Source of the DNA: Paenibacillus prosopidis
GTDB lineage: Bacteria > Bacillota > Bacilli > Paenibacillales > Paenibacillaceae
Direction: 5' to 3'
Length of the DNA stretch: 64,000 bases
Assembly: GCF_003337375.1 (NCBI RefSeq)
Contig: NZ_QPJD01000002.1
Location: forward strand, 124,001-188,000
This document shows, piece by piece, positions 24,931 through 33,982 of this stretch; position 1 is the stretch's first letter; each line of letters opens with the position of its first letter. Under the pieces are notes generated by a model. The model searched no databases. It saw only the letters and a list, made by a program, of their open reading frames with translations, and was not told the origin of the DNA. The translations under genes were made by a program, and so were the position numbers.

Positions 24931-27215
24931 CGCGTCTTACCCTCCGCTTCGTTTAGAAGCTCCAGCGCTTGCTGCTTACCGAGCAGCCCCACTTCTTCAA
25001 TAGGACCAACGCATGCCGGACAACCGCTTAAGCATGTGCAGGATCTGATTAGCGACTTAGCTTGGCGAATGAGCTCATCATGCACCTCGAACAAGCGTTC
25101 GCTAAGCCCAATTCCGCCAGGATACCGGTCATAGAAATAAATGGTCGGCTTCTGAGTATGCACAGCCTTCACCTGCGGTACGACCCGGATATCAAATGGA
25201 TCACACATGAGGTATAGCGGCGCAATGTGTACGAGTACGTTAGCAATGCCGAGCAGCGCGAATTGCATCTCATTTTTGCTTTTACGGGCAGCCGCTTCTT
25301 CACTGAACGAAAACCAGTAACCGCTCGTATGCAGCTCCTCTTCCGGCAAATGGATAGGACCGGAGCCGATGTTTTCATGCGTGCGCAGCTTTATTTTTTT
25401 GAAAATCGTTGGCTTTGCGTTGACAGTAAGCTCGCCATATTGCCTTACAAGATCGCCAGACTCGCGCTCTTTGTCAACATGCAGCACCTTGAGCTCAACA
25501 GCCAAGTTCGCGTCCGTATAATAATCGACATTAACCTCTCGCACATACGCTTTTTTCTCCGGATAATCCAGCTTCTCGACCTGGTATTGCACACCTTCAT
25601 GAATATAGATGGCTTCCTCATGGATAAGCGTTGGCGCGCTGAAGCGATCAACCTCGCCTAGGACGCGGCTGCCGTTTGTATTATCAATGATAATGAAATT
25701 TTCTTGCGCTGCTGTGCGCAAGGAGATATTGTGAGCCGGAAACGACTGCTCCATCCAAAACCAGCGGCCGCCCGCTTTGTGCAGCACCTTTTCCTCTACG
25801 AGAAACTCCATCATGTCCTCAAGCGATTCGGACCCAAACTGCTCCCCCGCCTCGAAGGGCAATTCGTATGCGGCACATTTTACATGATCGATTAAAACGA
25901 GTAAATTGTCAGGATGAATGAGTGCCCTCTCAGGCGGTCTATTAAAGAAAAAGTCCGGATTTTGAATCATGTACTGATCAAGAGGATTGCTGCTCGCTAC
26001 CATAAACGTTACCGAGCTTTCTTGCCGTCTGCCTGCGCGGCCTGATTGCTGCCAGGTACTCGCAATTGTGCCGGGATATCCATTTAGTACACAAGCTTGA
26101 AGCTGCCCGATATCAATACCCAGTTCGAGCGCATTCGTGCTTACCACACCTCTAATTTCTCCTGATCGCAAGCCGCGTTCGATCTCTCTGCGAAGCTTCG
26201 GTAAATAACCGCCTCGATAGCCGCGAATCGACTTATCATTCACTTTATCCCGGATGAGTTCCTGCAAGTAAGTCAGCAGCAGCTCGACCCTAACGCGGCT
26301 GCGTGCGAATACGATTGTCTGTACGCCTTGCTTTAAGAGCAAGCCTGCTAGTTTACGCGTCTCCAGAACGCTGCTCCGGCGTATGCCAAGCTGTCGGTTG
26401 ACGACAGGGGGGTTGTAAAACACAAAATGCTTCTCCCCCATAGGAGCGCCGTTGTTATCTACTAAAGATACTTTCTCCCCTATTAAACGTTCCGCATGCT
26501 CCTGAGGATTATCAATCGTTGCTGATGCACATATAAATTGCGGCCTCGACCCATAAAACCGGCAAATCCGCTTTAATCGCCGAATAACATTCGCGACGTG
26601 GCTTCCAAAGACCCCTCTATAAGCATGAACCTCGTCAATGACGATGTATTTAATATTTTCGAACAGCTTCACCCATTTTGTATGATGCGGCAGTATAGCC
26701 GAATGCAGCATGTCCGGATTGGTCACAACGATGTGGCCCGCATTTCTGATCGCCGTTCTTACCGTAGGCGGCGTGTCGCCATCATAGGTATGCGTCTTAA
26801 TGCCGACGTCCATAAGATCAGCCAATGCTTGCAATTCTGCAACCTGATCCTGCGCCAGCGCCTTAGTTGGAAACAAGTATAGAGCTCTGCCCTCTTCGTT
26901 TTCTAACAGTGATTGCATAACCGGGAGGTTGTAACAAAGCGTCTTCCCCGAAGCGGTCGGCGTCACGGCAACGACATGATTCCCAGCCCGCGCCGCCCGG
27001 TATGCTTCCGCTTGATGCGTATATAATTCGCTGATTCCGCGGGAACGCAGCGCTTCCTTCCATGCATGATGCAGTCCATCCGGCAGCGGTGCGGTACGCG
27101 CCTCACGCGGAGCAATGGTTCGCCAGTGGGTCACATTGTCCATGATCTCGGTATTTTGACGCACATGCTCCAACCACTCCTCCAAGCCGGAGGTTTTGCC
27201 CGTAAAGCGGTTCAT
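24927..27215 (-). CDS. mrfA: DEAD/DEAH-box DNA helicase of mitomycin repair (MrfA/YprA)
   Basis: About 762 residues. SF2 core with Q-motif region, Walker A 'VVAVTPTASGKTLCY', 'YIVIDEVHAYRG' (DEVH), 'ICASATIDNP' (motif III), 'GVVSTNALELGIDIG' and 'QQSGRAGRRQ' (motif VI). The C-terminal DUF1998-type part ends with a Cys cluster 'SCTCLSGCPACVG' that likely binds zinc. The longest reading frame begins at 27344, across a terminator, but the ATG at 27215 after GGAG gives the usual YprA N-terminus 'MNRFTGKTSGLEEWLEH'. First gene of a five-gene minus-strand run ending with the cREC gene. Confidence 0.92.
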   Translation of the reverse strand: MNRFTGKTSGLEEWLEHVRQNTEIMDNVTHWRTIAPREARTAPLPDGLHHAWKEALRSRGISELYTHQAEAYRAARAGNHVVAVTPTASGKTLCYNLPVMQSLLENEEGRALYLFPTKALAQDQVAELQALADLMDVGIKTHTYDGDTPPTVRTAIRNAGHIVVTNPDMLHSAILPHHTKWVKLFENIKYIVIDEVHAYRGVFGSHVANVIRRLKRICRFYGSRPQFICASATIDNPQEHAERLIGEKVSLVDNNGAPMGEKHFVFYNPPVVNRQLGIRRSSVLETRKLAGLLLKQGVQTIVFARSRVRVELLLTYLQELIRDKVNDKSIRGYRGGYLPKLRREIERGLRSGEIRGVVSTNALELGIDIGQLQACVLNGYPGTIASTWQQSGRAGRRQESSVTFMVASSNPLDQYMIQNPDFFFNRPPERALIHPDNLLVLIDHVKCAAYELPFEAGEQFGSESLEDMMEFLVEEKVLHKAGGRWFWMEQSFPAHNISLRTAAQENFIIIDNTNGSRVLGEVDRFSAPTLIHEEAIYIHEGVQYQVEKLDYPEKKAYVREVNVDYYTDANLAVELKVLHVDKERESGDLVRQYGELTVNAKPTIFKKIKLRTHENIGSGPIHLPEEELHTSGYWFSFSEEAAARKSKNEMQFALLGIANVLVHIAPLYLMCDPFDIRVVPQVKAVHTQKPTIYFYDRYPGGIGLSERLFEVHDELIRQAKSLIRSCTCLSGCPACVGPIEEVGLLGKQQALELLNEAEGKTR

Positions 27216-27330
27216 GACCGTCCCACTCCTCATCCCATCAATGTTTCTTTTTATTTTACAGAATACATGTTCGTACTGCAATTTTAATTTTAGGAGATAA
27301 GCGTTAGCCGCTGAAGCCGCCTTCAAAAGA

Positions 27331-27356
27331 AAAACGCGGGGCATCCCCCGCGTTTT
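27331..27356. terminator. Terminator after rnz
   Basis: AAAACGCGGGG and CCCCGCGTTTT form an 11-bp stem around a four-base loop. It is symmetrical, but on the minus strand it directly follows rnz and is followed by U-rich sequence. Confidence 0.85.
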
Positions 27357-27372
27357 CTCTATTGTACGATCA

Positions 27373-28299
27373 TTATCGTTTTATCTCCGTCATATAGAGA
27401 TCAGTTGCCGCTGTCACAGCGCCAAACTTTACGGAAGCTTCCTCCTCTAAACGACTCAAATCCTCATTGCTGTATCGGCCGCTGAAATGTGTCATTACTA
27501 GCCGCTTCGCTTTCGCCCGCGCAGCCGTCTCCGCTGCCTCTGCCGTTGTGCTGTGTCCGAATTCATGCGCCTTCTCCTCCATGCCCGCAGCGAAGGTAGC
27601 TTCATGTACGAGCAGGTCTGCGTCTGCGGCCAGCTTCAAAGCACGCCCGCAAGGCTTCGTGTCGCCGAGCACCGTCACGACTCTGCCGCGCTGAGAAGTA
27701 CCGGTAACATCCTCTGAACGCACCACCTTCCCATCCGGCAGCGTTACCGTTTGTCCTTGCTTTAATTGCCCGTATATCGGGCCTGCCTCGATGCCCAGCT
27801 CCTGCAGCTTATGAACGAGCAGCTTGCCAGGCTGATCATGCTCCGTAATCCGATAGCCGAAGCAAGGTACGCGATGTTCTAGCAAGCCCGCCTCTACCGT
27901 AAAACGTTCATCGTTCAAAATAATACCTTCATCAACCGCTATCTCGCTAATATTCAGTTCGTAGTCCAGCTGTGTTCCGCTTAAAGCAAACACTGTATCA
28001 ATATACGACTTCAGCCCGGGAGGCCCAAAAAGCTGTACAGGTGTAACACCGCCGTCGAAGGAACGGCTGCTCAACAAGCCGGGAAGCCCATAAAAATGAT
28101 CGCCATGCAGATGTGTAATAAAAACAGCCTCCAGCTTGTTAAGCTTCAGCGGTGTTCGCAATACCTGATGCTGCGTTGCTTCACCAGCATCAAACAGCCA
28201 CCAATTGCAGCCCGGCTCCGGAAGCTGCAGAGCAATAGCGGTTACATTTCGATGCTTAAAGGGCCTTCCTGCCCCCGTACCTAAAAACCACATGTTCAT
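27373..28299 (-). CDS. rnz: Ribonuclease Z
   Basis: About 308 residues, the usual length. MBL-fold endonuclease that cuts the 3' trailer of tRNA precursors lacking encoded CCA. Motifs: N-terminal 'MWFLGTGAGRPFKHRNVT', metal site 'THLHGDHFYGLPGL', 'LEHRVPCFGYRITE', Asp in 'VTVLGDTKPC', 'HEATFA' and 'THFSGRY'. ATG at 28299 lies 8 bases after GAGGTGG; a second ATG two codons later is also possible. Separated by terminators from metH upstream and mrfA downstream. Confidence 0.94.
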   Translation of the reverse strand: MNMWFLGTGAGRPFKHRNVTAIALQLPEPGCNWWLFDAGEATQHQVLRTPLKLNKLEAVFITHLHGDHFYGLPGLLSSRSFDGGVTPVQLFGPPGLKSYIDTVFALSGTQLDYELNISEIAVDEGIILNDERFTVEAGLLEHRVPCFGYRITEHDQPGKLLVHKLQELGIEAGPIYGQLKQGQTVTLPDGKVVRSEDVTGTSQRGRVVTVLGDTKPCGRALKLAADADLLVHEATFAAGMEEKAHEFGHSTTAEAAETAARAKAKRLVMTHFSGRYSNEDLSRLEEEASVKFGAVTAATDLYMTEIKR

Positions 28300-28359
28300 A
28301 ATCGCGACCACCTCGCTCTCTAGCATCTGCTTTGCTGGCTGGCTTTATTTATGAAATGA

Positions 28360-28402
28360 AGAGCCCTCTCTAGCTCGGATAACCGAACGCCGGAGGGCTC
28401 TC
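28360..28402 (-). terminator. Terminator after metH
   Basis: GAGAGCCCTC pairs with GAGGGCTCTT (outer ends 28400 and 28361) with a 24-base loop containing a further small stem; the following U tract is only moderate (TTCATTTCAT). Confidence 0.7.
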
Positions 28403-28421
28403 ATTCCTGTTTATCTATGAA

Positions 28422-31400
28422 CTACACTTTCTCCACGTTAAAATATTGCGCTTCCGGATGTGCGAATACCATCGCGGATACGGACGCTTCCGGCTCCATC
28501 ATGCAGCCTTCCGTCAGCTCCACGCCGATATCCTCCGGCTTCATCAAATCGAACAGCGGCTCCTGATCCTCCAGGTTTGGACAAGCAGGGTAGCCAAACG
28601 ATACTCGAATACCTTGATAACGTGCGCCGAGACGCTGCTTCATCGTCATTTCCGCAGGATCCGGATAACCGCAGAAGTCGCGCATCATATGATGGACGCG
28701 TTCGGCTAGTCCCTCAGCAACCTCAAGTGCTACCGACTGCAAGGCATGCGACCGCAAATAGTCACCGCTATCCTTCCACTCGTTCGCAAGATCACGAATG
28801 CCATGACCGGCTGTTACGACGAGGAAGCCAACGTAATCCATTACGCCGCTTTCCACCGATTTCAAGAAATCAGCCAGACACAGATAAGGCTCAACCTGCT
28901 GACGCGGGAATGTGAACCGTTTAAGCTCCTGCGCCGGATTTTCAGGATTATAAACAATAACATCGTTTCCGGAAGACTGCGCGGGGAAAAACCGGTACAT
29001 GCCGTGGGCGCGAATAAAACTTTCGGCGCTTCCCTTTTGCAATATTTCGTCTACGGTCGCTTTCAAATTTACGGCTTTCTCATTGCCTTCCTGAAGCAAG
29101 CTATCCACATTGCCCTTCAAGCCAAGGTGATGACCGAGCAGCATTTGCATATTCACATACGGAATTATGTGTGGAATCGGTACATCACGCAATACATGGC
29201 GATCCAGATCCGGTGGAGCAAACACAGGCGCATCAGGAGAAATATTCGAACGAACAGCGCGTGTCAGCTGCGGTAGCTGCTTCTTCTCTTCCTCTTCCGC
29301 TCCGCCAGACGCTTTATACGCCGCCATTTCCTCTTCCATCCGCAGACGATGCCCAGGATCCATCAGCTTGTTGGCAATGTCGAGTCCATCCATCGCGTCC
29401 TTCGCATAAAGGACAAGGCCGTCATATTCAGGACCGATTCTCGTTTTCGTAAATTTACGCGTAAGCGCCGCTCCGCCGACAAGTATTGGCGCGTCGATAC
29501 CAGCATTGCGCAAATCCTGCGCCGTAATAACCATTTGCTGCGCAGATTTAACGAGCAAGCCTGACAAGCCGATCGCATCGACCTTCTCCTTGCGGTAAGC
29601 TTCAATAAGCTGCTCCGGCGGTACTTTAATGCCTAAGTTGATAATTTTGTAACCGTTATTGGATAAAATGATTTCAACTAAATTTTTGCCGATGTCATGA
29701 ACATCGCCCTTTACGGTAGCCAAAATTATTTTACCTTTAACGGAGGACTCGTTTTTCTCCATAAACGCTTCTAAATAATTAACGGATGCTTTCATAACTT
29801 CAGCACTTTGCAGCACCTCCGCTACGATCAATTCATTACCATTGAATAAGCGGCCGACTTCCTCCATTCCGCGCATAAGCGGACCGTTAATGACCTCCAT
29901 GGCCGAATACTTTTTGAGCGCTTCATCCAAGTCGGGAATGAGGCCTTCCTTCGTCCCCTCCACCACGTAAGAGCCTAGCCGCTCCTCTAGAGACAGGTTT
30001 GAAATTTTTTCTTTCTTCTCAACCTTCTTATTCCGGAAAGCAGCGACAAATTCAGCAAGCGTCTCATCGTTCGTATTGTAAATAAGTTCTTCGGCCAAAC
30101 GTCGCTCTTCTTCCGGAATGGAAGCATAGCGCTCCAGCTTTTCCGTGTTTACGATCGCATAGTCAAGTCCCGCTTTTGTAGCATGATACAGGTAAACCGA
30201 ATTTAGCACCTCGCGCCCGGCATCCGGCAAGCCAAAGGAAATATTGCTGAGTCCCAAAATCGTTTTGGCCAGCGGGAACTTTTCCTTGATCATCCGGATA
30301 CCTTCAAGCGTCTCAACTGCCGAGCCGATATATTGCGGATCCCCTGATCCGACCGGGAACATATTCGGGTCAAAAATGATGTCTTCCGGATTCATTCCAT
30401 ACTTATCAACCAAGAGGTTATAAGAACGCTCTGCTACTTCCATTTTCGCTTCGCGCGAAACGGCCTGGCCTCTCTCATCAATCAATATCATGACGACGGC
30501 AGCGCCGTAGCGATGGATCAATGGCACTATTTTCTCAAACTTCGATTCGCCATCCTCCAGGTTGATCGAGTTAATAATGGCTTTGCCTTGAGAATATTTT
30601 AGACCTAGCTCAATAATATGATCATACGTCGAATCAAGCATTAGCGGTGCTTTTATCTTCTTCACGACTTGCGGCAAAAACTGATGAACGGCATACGCTT
30701 CATCAATATCCGTGTCCTGCAGGTTAATATCAATAACATGGGCGCCGCCCTTTACTTGTGCGCGGGCGATTTCCGATGCTTCATCGTACTTTTCTTCTTT
30801 CAAGAGACGTTTAAACTTCCGTGAACCGGAAATGTTCGTACGTTCCCCGATCATGATCGGACGGTTATCCGGCTCAATAAATACGGTATCTATGCCGGAT
30901 ACGGCATTAGGGTGATCCCCTAACTTTGTGCGGGGCGCGTAAGCAGCCATGGTCTCGGCCATGACACGAATATGATCAGGTGTCGTTCCACAGCAGCCGC
31001 CGGCAATGTTAAGCCAGCCTTGCTCCGCGAACGCCGACATTTTCTTAGCAAGCGACTCCGGCGATTCATGGTAATGGCCATTCTCGTCCGGCAAGCCGGC
31101 ATTCGGATAACAGCTGATCGCTGATTTCGCGATTTCGCTTAGCGTCCGGATATGGTCACGCATAAACTCCGGACCTGTCGCGCAGTTTAGACCGATTGAA
31201 ATCGGCTTCAAATGCTCGAGCGAAATGTAGAACGATTCAATCGTTTGACCTGCTAACGTTGTACCCATTGGCTCGATCGTGCCGGAAATCATGATCGGAA
31301 GCTCCCGGCCCAGTGTCTCAAACGCATTCCGAATACCGATACTGCCCGCTTTAACATTCAGGGTATCCTGAGATGTTTCAAGGAGCAGAGCATCCACGTT

Positions 31401-31862
31401 GCCTTCGATCAAAGCAAGTGCCTGCTCATAGTAGCTTTCAACCAGCTCGTCGAACGTAACGCCACCGGTAACCGATAACGTTTTGGTCGTTGGACCAAGT
31501 GCTCCGGCAACGTAACGAGGCTTGTCAGGTGTGCTGTATTTATCGCATGCATCACGCGCAAGCTTGGCAGCGGCAAGGTTTATTTCTCTCGCTTTTTCCG
31601 GAATATCGTAATCGGCAAGCACGACGCTTGTTGCTCCGAACGTATTCGTCTCCAAAATATCCGCGCCAGCTTCCAGATATTGTTCATGAATCGATTGTAT
31701 AACGTCAGGACGCGTCAGAACGAGCATTTCATTGCAGCCGTCCAGCTCTGCCCCGCCAAAATCATCCTCGTTTAAGTTTGCTTGCTGAATCATCGTACCC
31801 ATTGCGCCGTCCAATATGAGTATACGCTCTTGAAGCATTTGTTGTATGGTCGGTTTCGACAA
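28422..31862 (-). CDS. metH: Cobalamin-dependent methionine synthase
   Basis: A 1146-residue four-module enzyme that transfers methyl from methyltetrahydrofolate to homocysteine through cobalamin. Module order: homocysteine domain (1-320; 'LDGAMGTMIQ', zinc Cys in 'GLNCATG' and 'AGGCCGTTPDH'), pterin-binding domain (about 345-620; 'IGERTNISGSRKF'), cobalamin cap and domain (about 640-870; 'GDVHDIGKNLVEIIL' with the cobalt-ligating His), and SAM-dependent activation domain (about 890-1140; 'YQGIRVSFGYPACPN'). The start is TTG after AAGGG at 9 bases. The upstream gap to the divergent mtnD is only about 145 bases, and I see no SAM riboswitch or B12 box in it. Confidence 0.96.
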   Translation of the reverse strand: MSKPTIQQMLQERILILDGAMGTMIQQANLNEDDFGGAELDGCNEMLVLTRPDVIQSIHEQYLEAGADILETNTFGATSVVLADYDIPEKAREINLAAAKLARDACDKYSTPDKPRYVAGALGPTTKTLSVTGGVTFDELVESYYEQALALIEGNVDALLLETSQDTLNVKAGSIGIRNAFETLGRELPIMISGTIEPMGTTLAGQTIESFYISLEHLKPISIGLNCATGPEFMRDHIRTLSEIAKSAISCYPNAGLPDENGHYHESPESLAKKMSAFAEQGWLNIAGGCCGTTPDHIRVMAETMAAYAPRTKLGDHPNAVSGIDTVFIEPDNRPIMIGERTNISGSRKFKRLLKEEKYDEASEIARAQVKGGAHVIDINLQDTDIDEAYAVHQFLPQVVKKIKAPLMLDSTYDHIIELGLKYSQGKAIINSINLEDGESKFEKIVPLIHRYGAAVVMILIDERGQAVSREAKMEVAERSYNLLVDKYGMNPEDIIFDPNMFPVGSGDPQYIGSAVETLEGIRMIKEKFPLAKTILGLSNISFGLPDAGREVLNSVYLYHATKAGLDYAIVNTEKLERYASIPEEERRLAEELIYNTNDETLAEFVAAFRNKKVEKKEKISNLSLEERLGSYVVEGTKEGLIPDLDEALKKYSAMEVINGPLMRGMEEVGRLFNGNELIVAEVLQSAEVMKASVNYLEAFMEKNESSVKGKIILATVKGDVHDIGKNLVEIILSNNGYKIINLGIKVPPEQLIEAYRKEKVDAIGLSGLLVKSAQQMVITAQDLRNAGIDAPILVGGAALTRKFTKTRIGPEYDGLVLYAKDAMDGLDIANKLMDPGHRLRMEEEMAAYKASGGAEEEEKKQLPQLTRAVRSNISPDAPVFAPPDLDRHVLRDVPIPHIIPYVNMQMLLGHHLGLKGNVDSLLQEGNEKAVNLKATVDEILQKGSAESFIRAHGMYRFFPAQSSGNDVIVYNPENPAQELKRFTFPRQQVEPYLCLADFLKSVESGVMDYVGFLVVTAGHGIRDLANEWKDSGDYLRSHALQSVALEVAEGLAERVHHMMRDFCGYPDPAEMTMKQRLGARYQGIRVSFGYPACPNLEDQEPLFDLMKPEDIGVELTEGCMMEPEASVSAMVFAHPEAQYFNVEKV

Positions 31863-31936
31863 ATTACTACACCCTTCCCCCTAAATCATTAACCAATAGT
31901 TTATCAGAATACACACTAAGTTAAAAGGTGCATCCA

Positions 31937-31965
31937 TCGACAATCAATATAAATTGCTTTATAAT
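31937..31965 (+). promoter_or_regulatory. Promoter of mtnD
   Basis: TCGACA (31937-31942), 17-base spacer, TATAAT (31960-31965); start expected near 31972, giving a leader of about 35 bases. Confidence 0.7.
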
Positions 31966-32006
31966 AATTATATCATTTAATTTCCATGGGAAAAGAGGGA
32001 ATGTTC

Positions 32007-32555
32007 ATGGCTGAAATTAGAATTCGCAATACAGAGCAACGGATTCAAGGCGAAGAAAACGTCCGTGCATTTCTAGAACAGCAAGAGGTGCTTTACGAGC
32101 ACTGGGATCCTAGCAAATTAGCAGAAAACCTTCAACAAAAATTTGTCCTTTCCGATGAAGACAAAGCGCAAATTTTGTCGACCTTCGACGAAGAAATTCG
32201 TGATCTGGCTGCTCGCCGCGGTTATCAAACATGGGATATCATCGCGTTGTCCGATGCGACTCCTAACCTCGATGAGCTGCTGAAAAAATTCGAAAATGTT
32301 CATACGCATACCGAAGATGAGGTTCGTGCCATTACGGCTGGCCGCGGCATTTTCATTATAAAAGGTACTGACGATGTCGGTTATTTCGATGTTGAGCTCG
32401 AAGCAGGCGATGTTATTTCCGTACCTGAATATAAACCACACTTCTTCACCCTGATGGAAAACCGTCAAATCGTAGCTGTTCGTTTGTTTATCGAAACCGA
32501 AGGCTGGATTGCGCACCCATATACGGATGAATCCTTCTCTTCAAACAAAGCTTAA
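32007..32555 (+). CDS. mtnD: Acireductone dioxygenase (ARD), cupin
   Basis: About 182 residues. The cupin metal motif 'HTHTEDEVRAITAGRGIF' (HxHx4E) and the later His in 'YKPHFFTLM' match acireductone dioxygenase, which with Fe(II) yields the methionine precursor 4-methylthio-2-oxobutanoate plus formate. N-terminal 'VLYEHWD' is typical too. The ATG at 32007 has GAGGG at 7 bases. The other methionine-salvage genes are not here, but metH is the divergent neighbour, so both feed the methionine pool. A terminator follows at 32575. Confidence 0.88.
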   Translation: MAEIRIRNTEQRIQGEENVRAFLEQQEVLYEHWDPSKLAENLQQKFVLSDEDKAQILSTFDEEIRDLAARRGYQTWDIIALSDATPNLDELLKKFENVHTHTEDEVRAITAGRGIFIIKGTDDVGYFDVELEAGDVISVPEYKPHFFTLMENRQIVAVRLFIETEGWIAHPYTDESFSSNKA

Positions 32556-32574
32556 TTCCGAATAATAATAATGG

Positions 32575-32617
32575 AAGCCCCTCGGTAGCAGCTAACGCTG
32601 TCAGCGAGGGGCTTTTT
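32575..32617 (+). terminator. Terminator after mtnD
   Basis: AAGCCCCTCG (32575-32584) pairs with CGAGGGGCTT (32604-32613), followed by a T run. An inner AGC-rich stem extends the hairpin. The convergent HAD gene ends just beyond it. Confidence 0.88.
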
Positions 32618-32637
32618 GGTTGCTCGTGAATCAAAAA

Positions 32638-33426
32638 TTATGCTTCCAGTATTTGCATGAGCTCTTCCAAATGTTGAATTTCATAGGTTGGGATGATTTC
32701 ATCGTTGCGAACCGCTCCATGACGATTGAGCCAAACCGATGTCATTCCGATCGTATTTGCGCCGAGTATATCCGTTGTCAGCTTATCCCCGACCATGATG
32801 CCGTGATCCGGTTCAATGCCGAGACGTTCAAGTGCATGCTTGAATATCGAAGCAGCCGGTTTTCCTTCTCCGAACTCGCCCGAAATAATAATATGATCAA
32901 AGTATGGCACTAGCTGCGGTACACCTGCAAGCTTTTCTCTTTGCAAGTCCGGCGATCCGTTTGTCAAAAGCAGCAGCTTGTACTTTCCCTTCAGAGCGTC
33001 CAGTACACGGAATGTCTCGTCATAGACGATTGGACGCGAGCGACGTTCAGCAGGAAACTGCTCGGCCAGTTTTGCCCCCAGTTCCTCATCGACAACACCT
33101 AGCGCTTTAAGTCCTTGCGTCCATGCTGCTTTGCGATAGCCTGGTGCGAGAGCTTGAAGCTTACGGAATTCCTCTTGCTCGCCTTCAAGGAAAGGAGCCC
33201 ACAATCCTTCGAACGGGTTAATTCCGATCATTTTCGTGAAAGAGTACGTTTCATAGGACTCATACAGAGCTCTCGCTTCACGGCGAACCGCTTCCTCGAG
33301 CGCCTCTGGATCAACACCAGTTGCGGCAGCTGCTGCTTGGCATGTCGCTTCGAAAGCTTCCTTTACACTGCGGTCATCCCACAACAGGGTATCATCAAGA
33401 TCAAATAATACTGCTTGTTTAGCCAT
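32638..33426 (-). CDS. HAD-superfamily hydrolase (YjjG/YsaA-like)
   Basis: A 262-residue HAD hydrolase. Motif I 'AVLFDLDDTLLWDDRSV', helical C1 cap (about 20-115), motif II 'LLLLTNGSPDLQ', motif III Lys in 'GEGKPAASIFKHAL', motif IV 'GIMVGDKLTTDILGANTIG'. Likely a small-molecule phosphatase such as a nucleotidase; substrate not determinable. Possibly co-transcribed after the PH-like membrane protein and the aldo/keto reductase genes. Confidence 0.9.
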   Translation of the reverse strand: MAKQAVLFDLDDTLLWDDRSVKEAFEATCQAAAAATGVDPEALEEAVRREARALYESYETYSFTKMIGINPFEGLWAPFLEGEQEEFRKLQALAPGYRKAAWTQGLKALGVVDEELGAKLAEQFPAERRSRPIVYDETFRVLDALKGKYKLLLLTNGSPDLQREKLAGVPQLVPYFDHIIISGEFGEGKPAASIFKHALERLGIEPDHGIMVGDKLTTDILGANTIGMTSVWLNRHGAVRNDEIIPTYEIQHLEELMQILEA

Positions 33427-33449
33427 CGTTGTCGTACGCTCCTAAAAGT

Positions 33450-33956
33450 TTATTTTTGCTGAAAAGCGATTCCGTTCGCCTGTGCGAACTGCTTCAACTT
33501 CTCGCCAATTATTTCGGTTGGAAAACGGTTAGTTAATTTCGAGAATACCCAGTTGCCGCCTTTATGCTGTTCAATAATGACATAACCCGCTTGGACACTA
33601 ATCCCTTTTATCGCGGATACAGGCAGCCGCTTGTCTCCTGTAAAACGGCGCGTCTGCACATAGTCTTTGCCGATCGTAATGTACGGTCTGCGGAAATAAA
33701 ACAATGCCGCGAGCAAAATATAGCAGCCGATCGTAACCCAGAACATCGTGTCCATTTGGAATTCAGTAGAGCTTTGCATCAGCACGACGTACAGGCAGAT
33801 AAATAAAATCAGCAGAATCGGAACGATAAAATTACGTCCGACAATTTTCTCCGATTTCTCGGCATTCAATACAATTTGACCGTTTCCTTGCTTCTTGCGC
33901 TGCTTGTTCACAACACCCATGTTTTTGCGCACTTTGCGCTCCCAAGAACGTGACAT
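33450..33956 (-). CDS. Small membrane protein with bacterial PH-like domain
   Basis: About 168 residues. A basic N-terminus is followed by two hydrophobic helices (about residues 45-62 and 73-90), then a cytoplasmic beta-rich part 'PYITIGKDYVQTRRFTGDKR' to 'GYVIIEQHKGGNWVFSKL', which resembles bacterial PH-like (YcxB/YdbT-type) domains. No function known to me. ATG at 33956 has AAGGAG at 7 bases. Sits between an aldo/keto reductase and a HAD hydrolase gene. Confidence 0.7.
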   Translation of the reverse strand: MSRSWERKVRKNMGVVNKQRKKQGNGQIVLNAEKSEKIVGRNFIVPILLILFICLYVVLMQSSTEFQMDTMFWVTIGCYILLAALFYFRRPYITIGKDYVQTRRFTGDKRLPVSAIKGISVQAGYVIIEQHKGGNWVFSKLTNRFPTEIIGEKLKQFAQANGIAFQQK

Positions 33957-33982
33957 GCTGCCACTCCTTCCAATTTTCAATC

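Noticed and set aside
31863..32006. SAM or cobalamin riboswitch between metH and mtnD
   Set aside because: The gap is too short for an aptamer plus expression platform, and none of the conserved core sequences was found on either strand.
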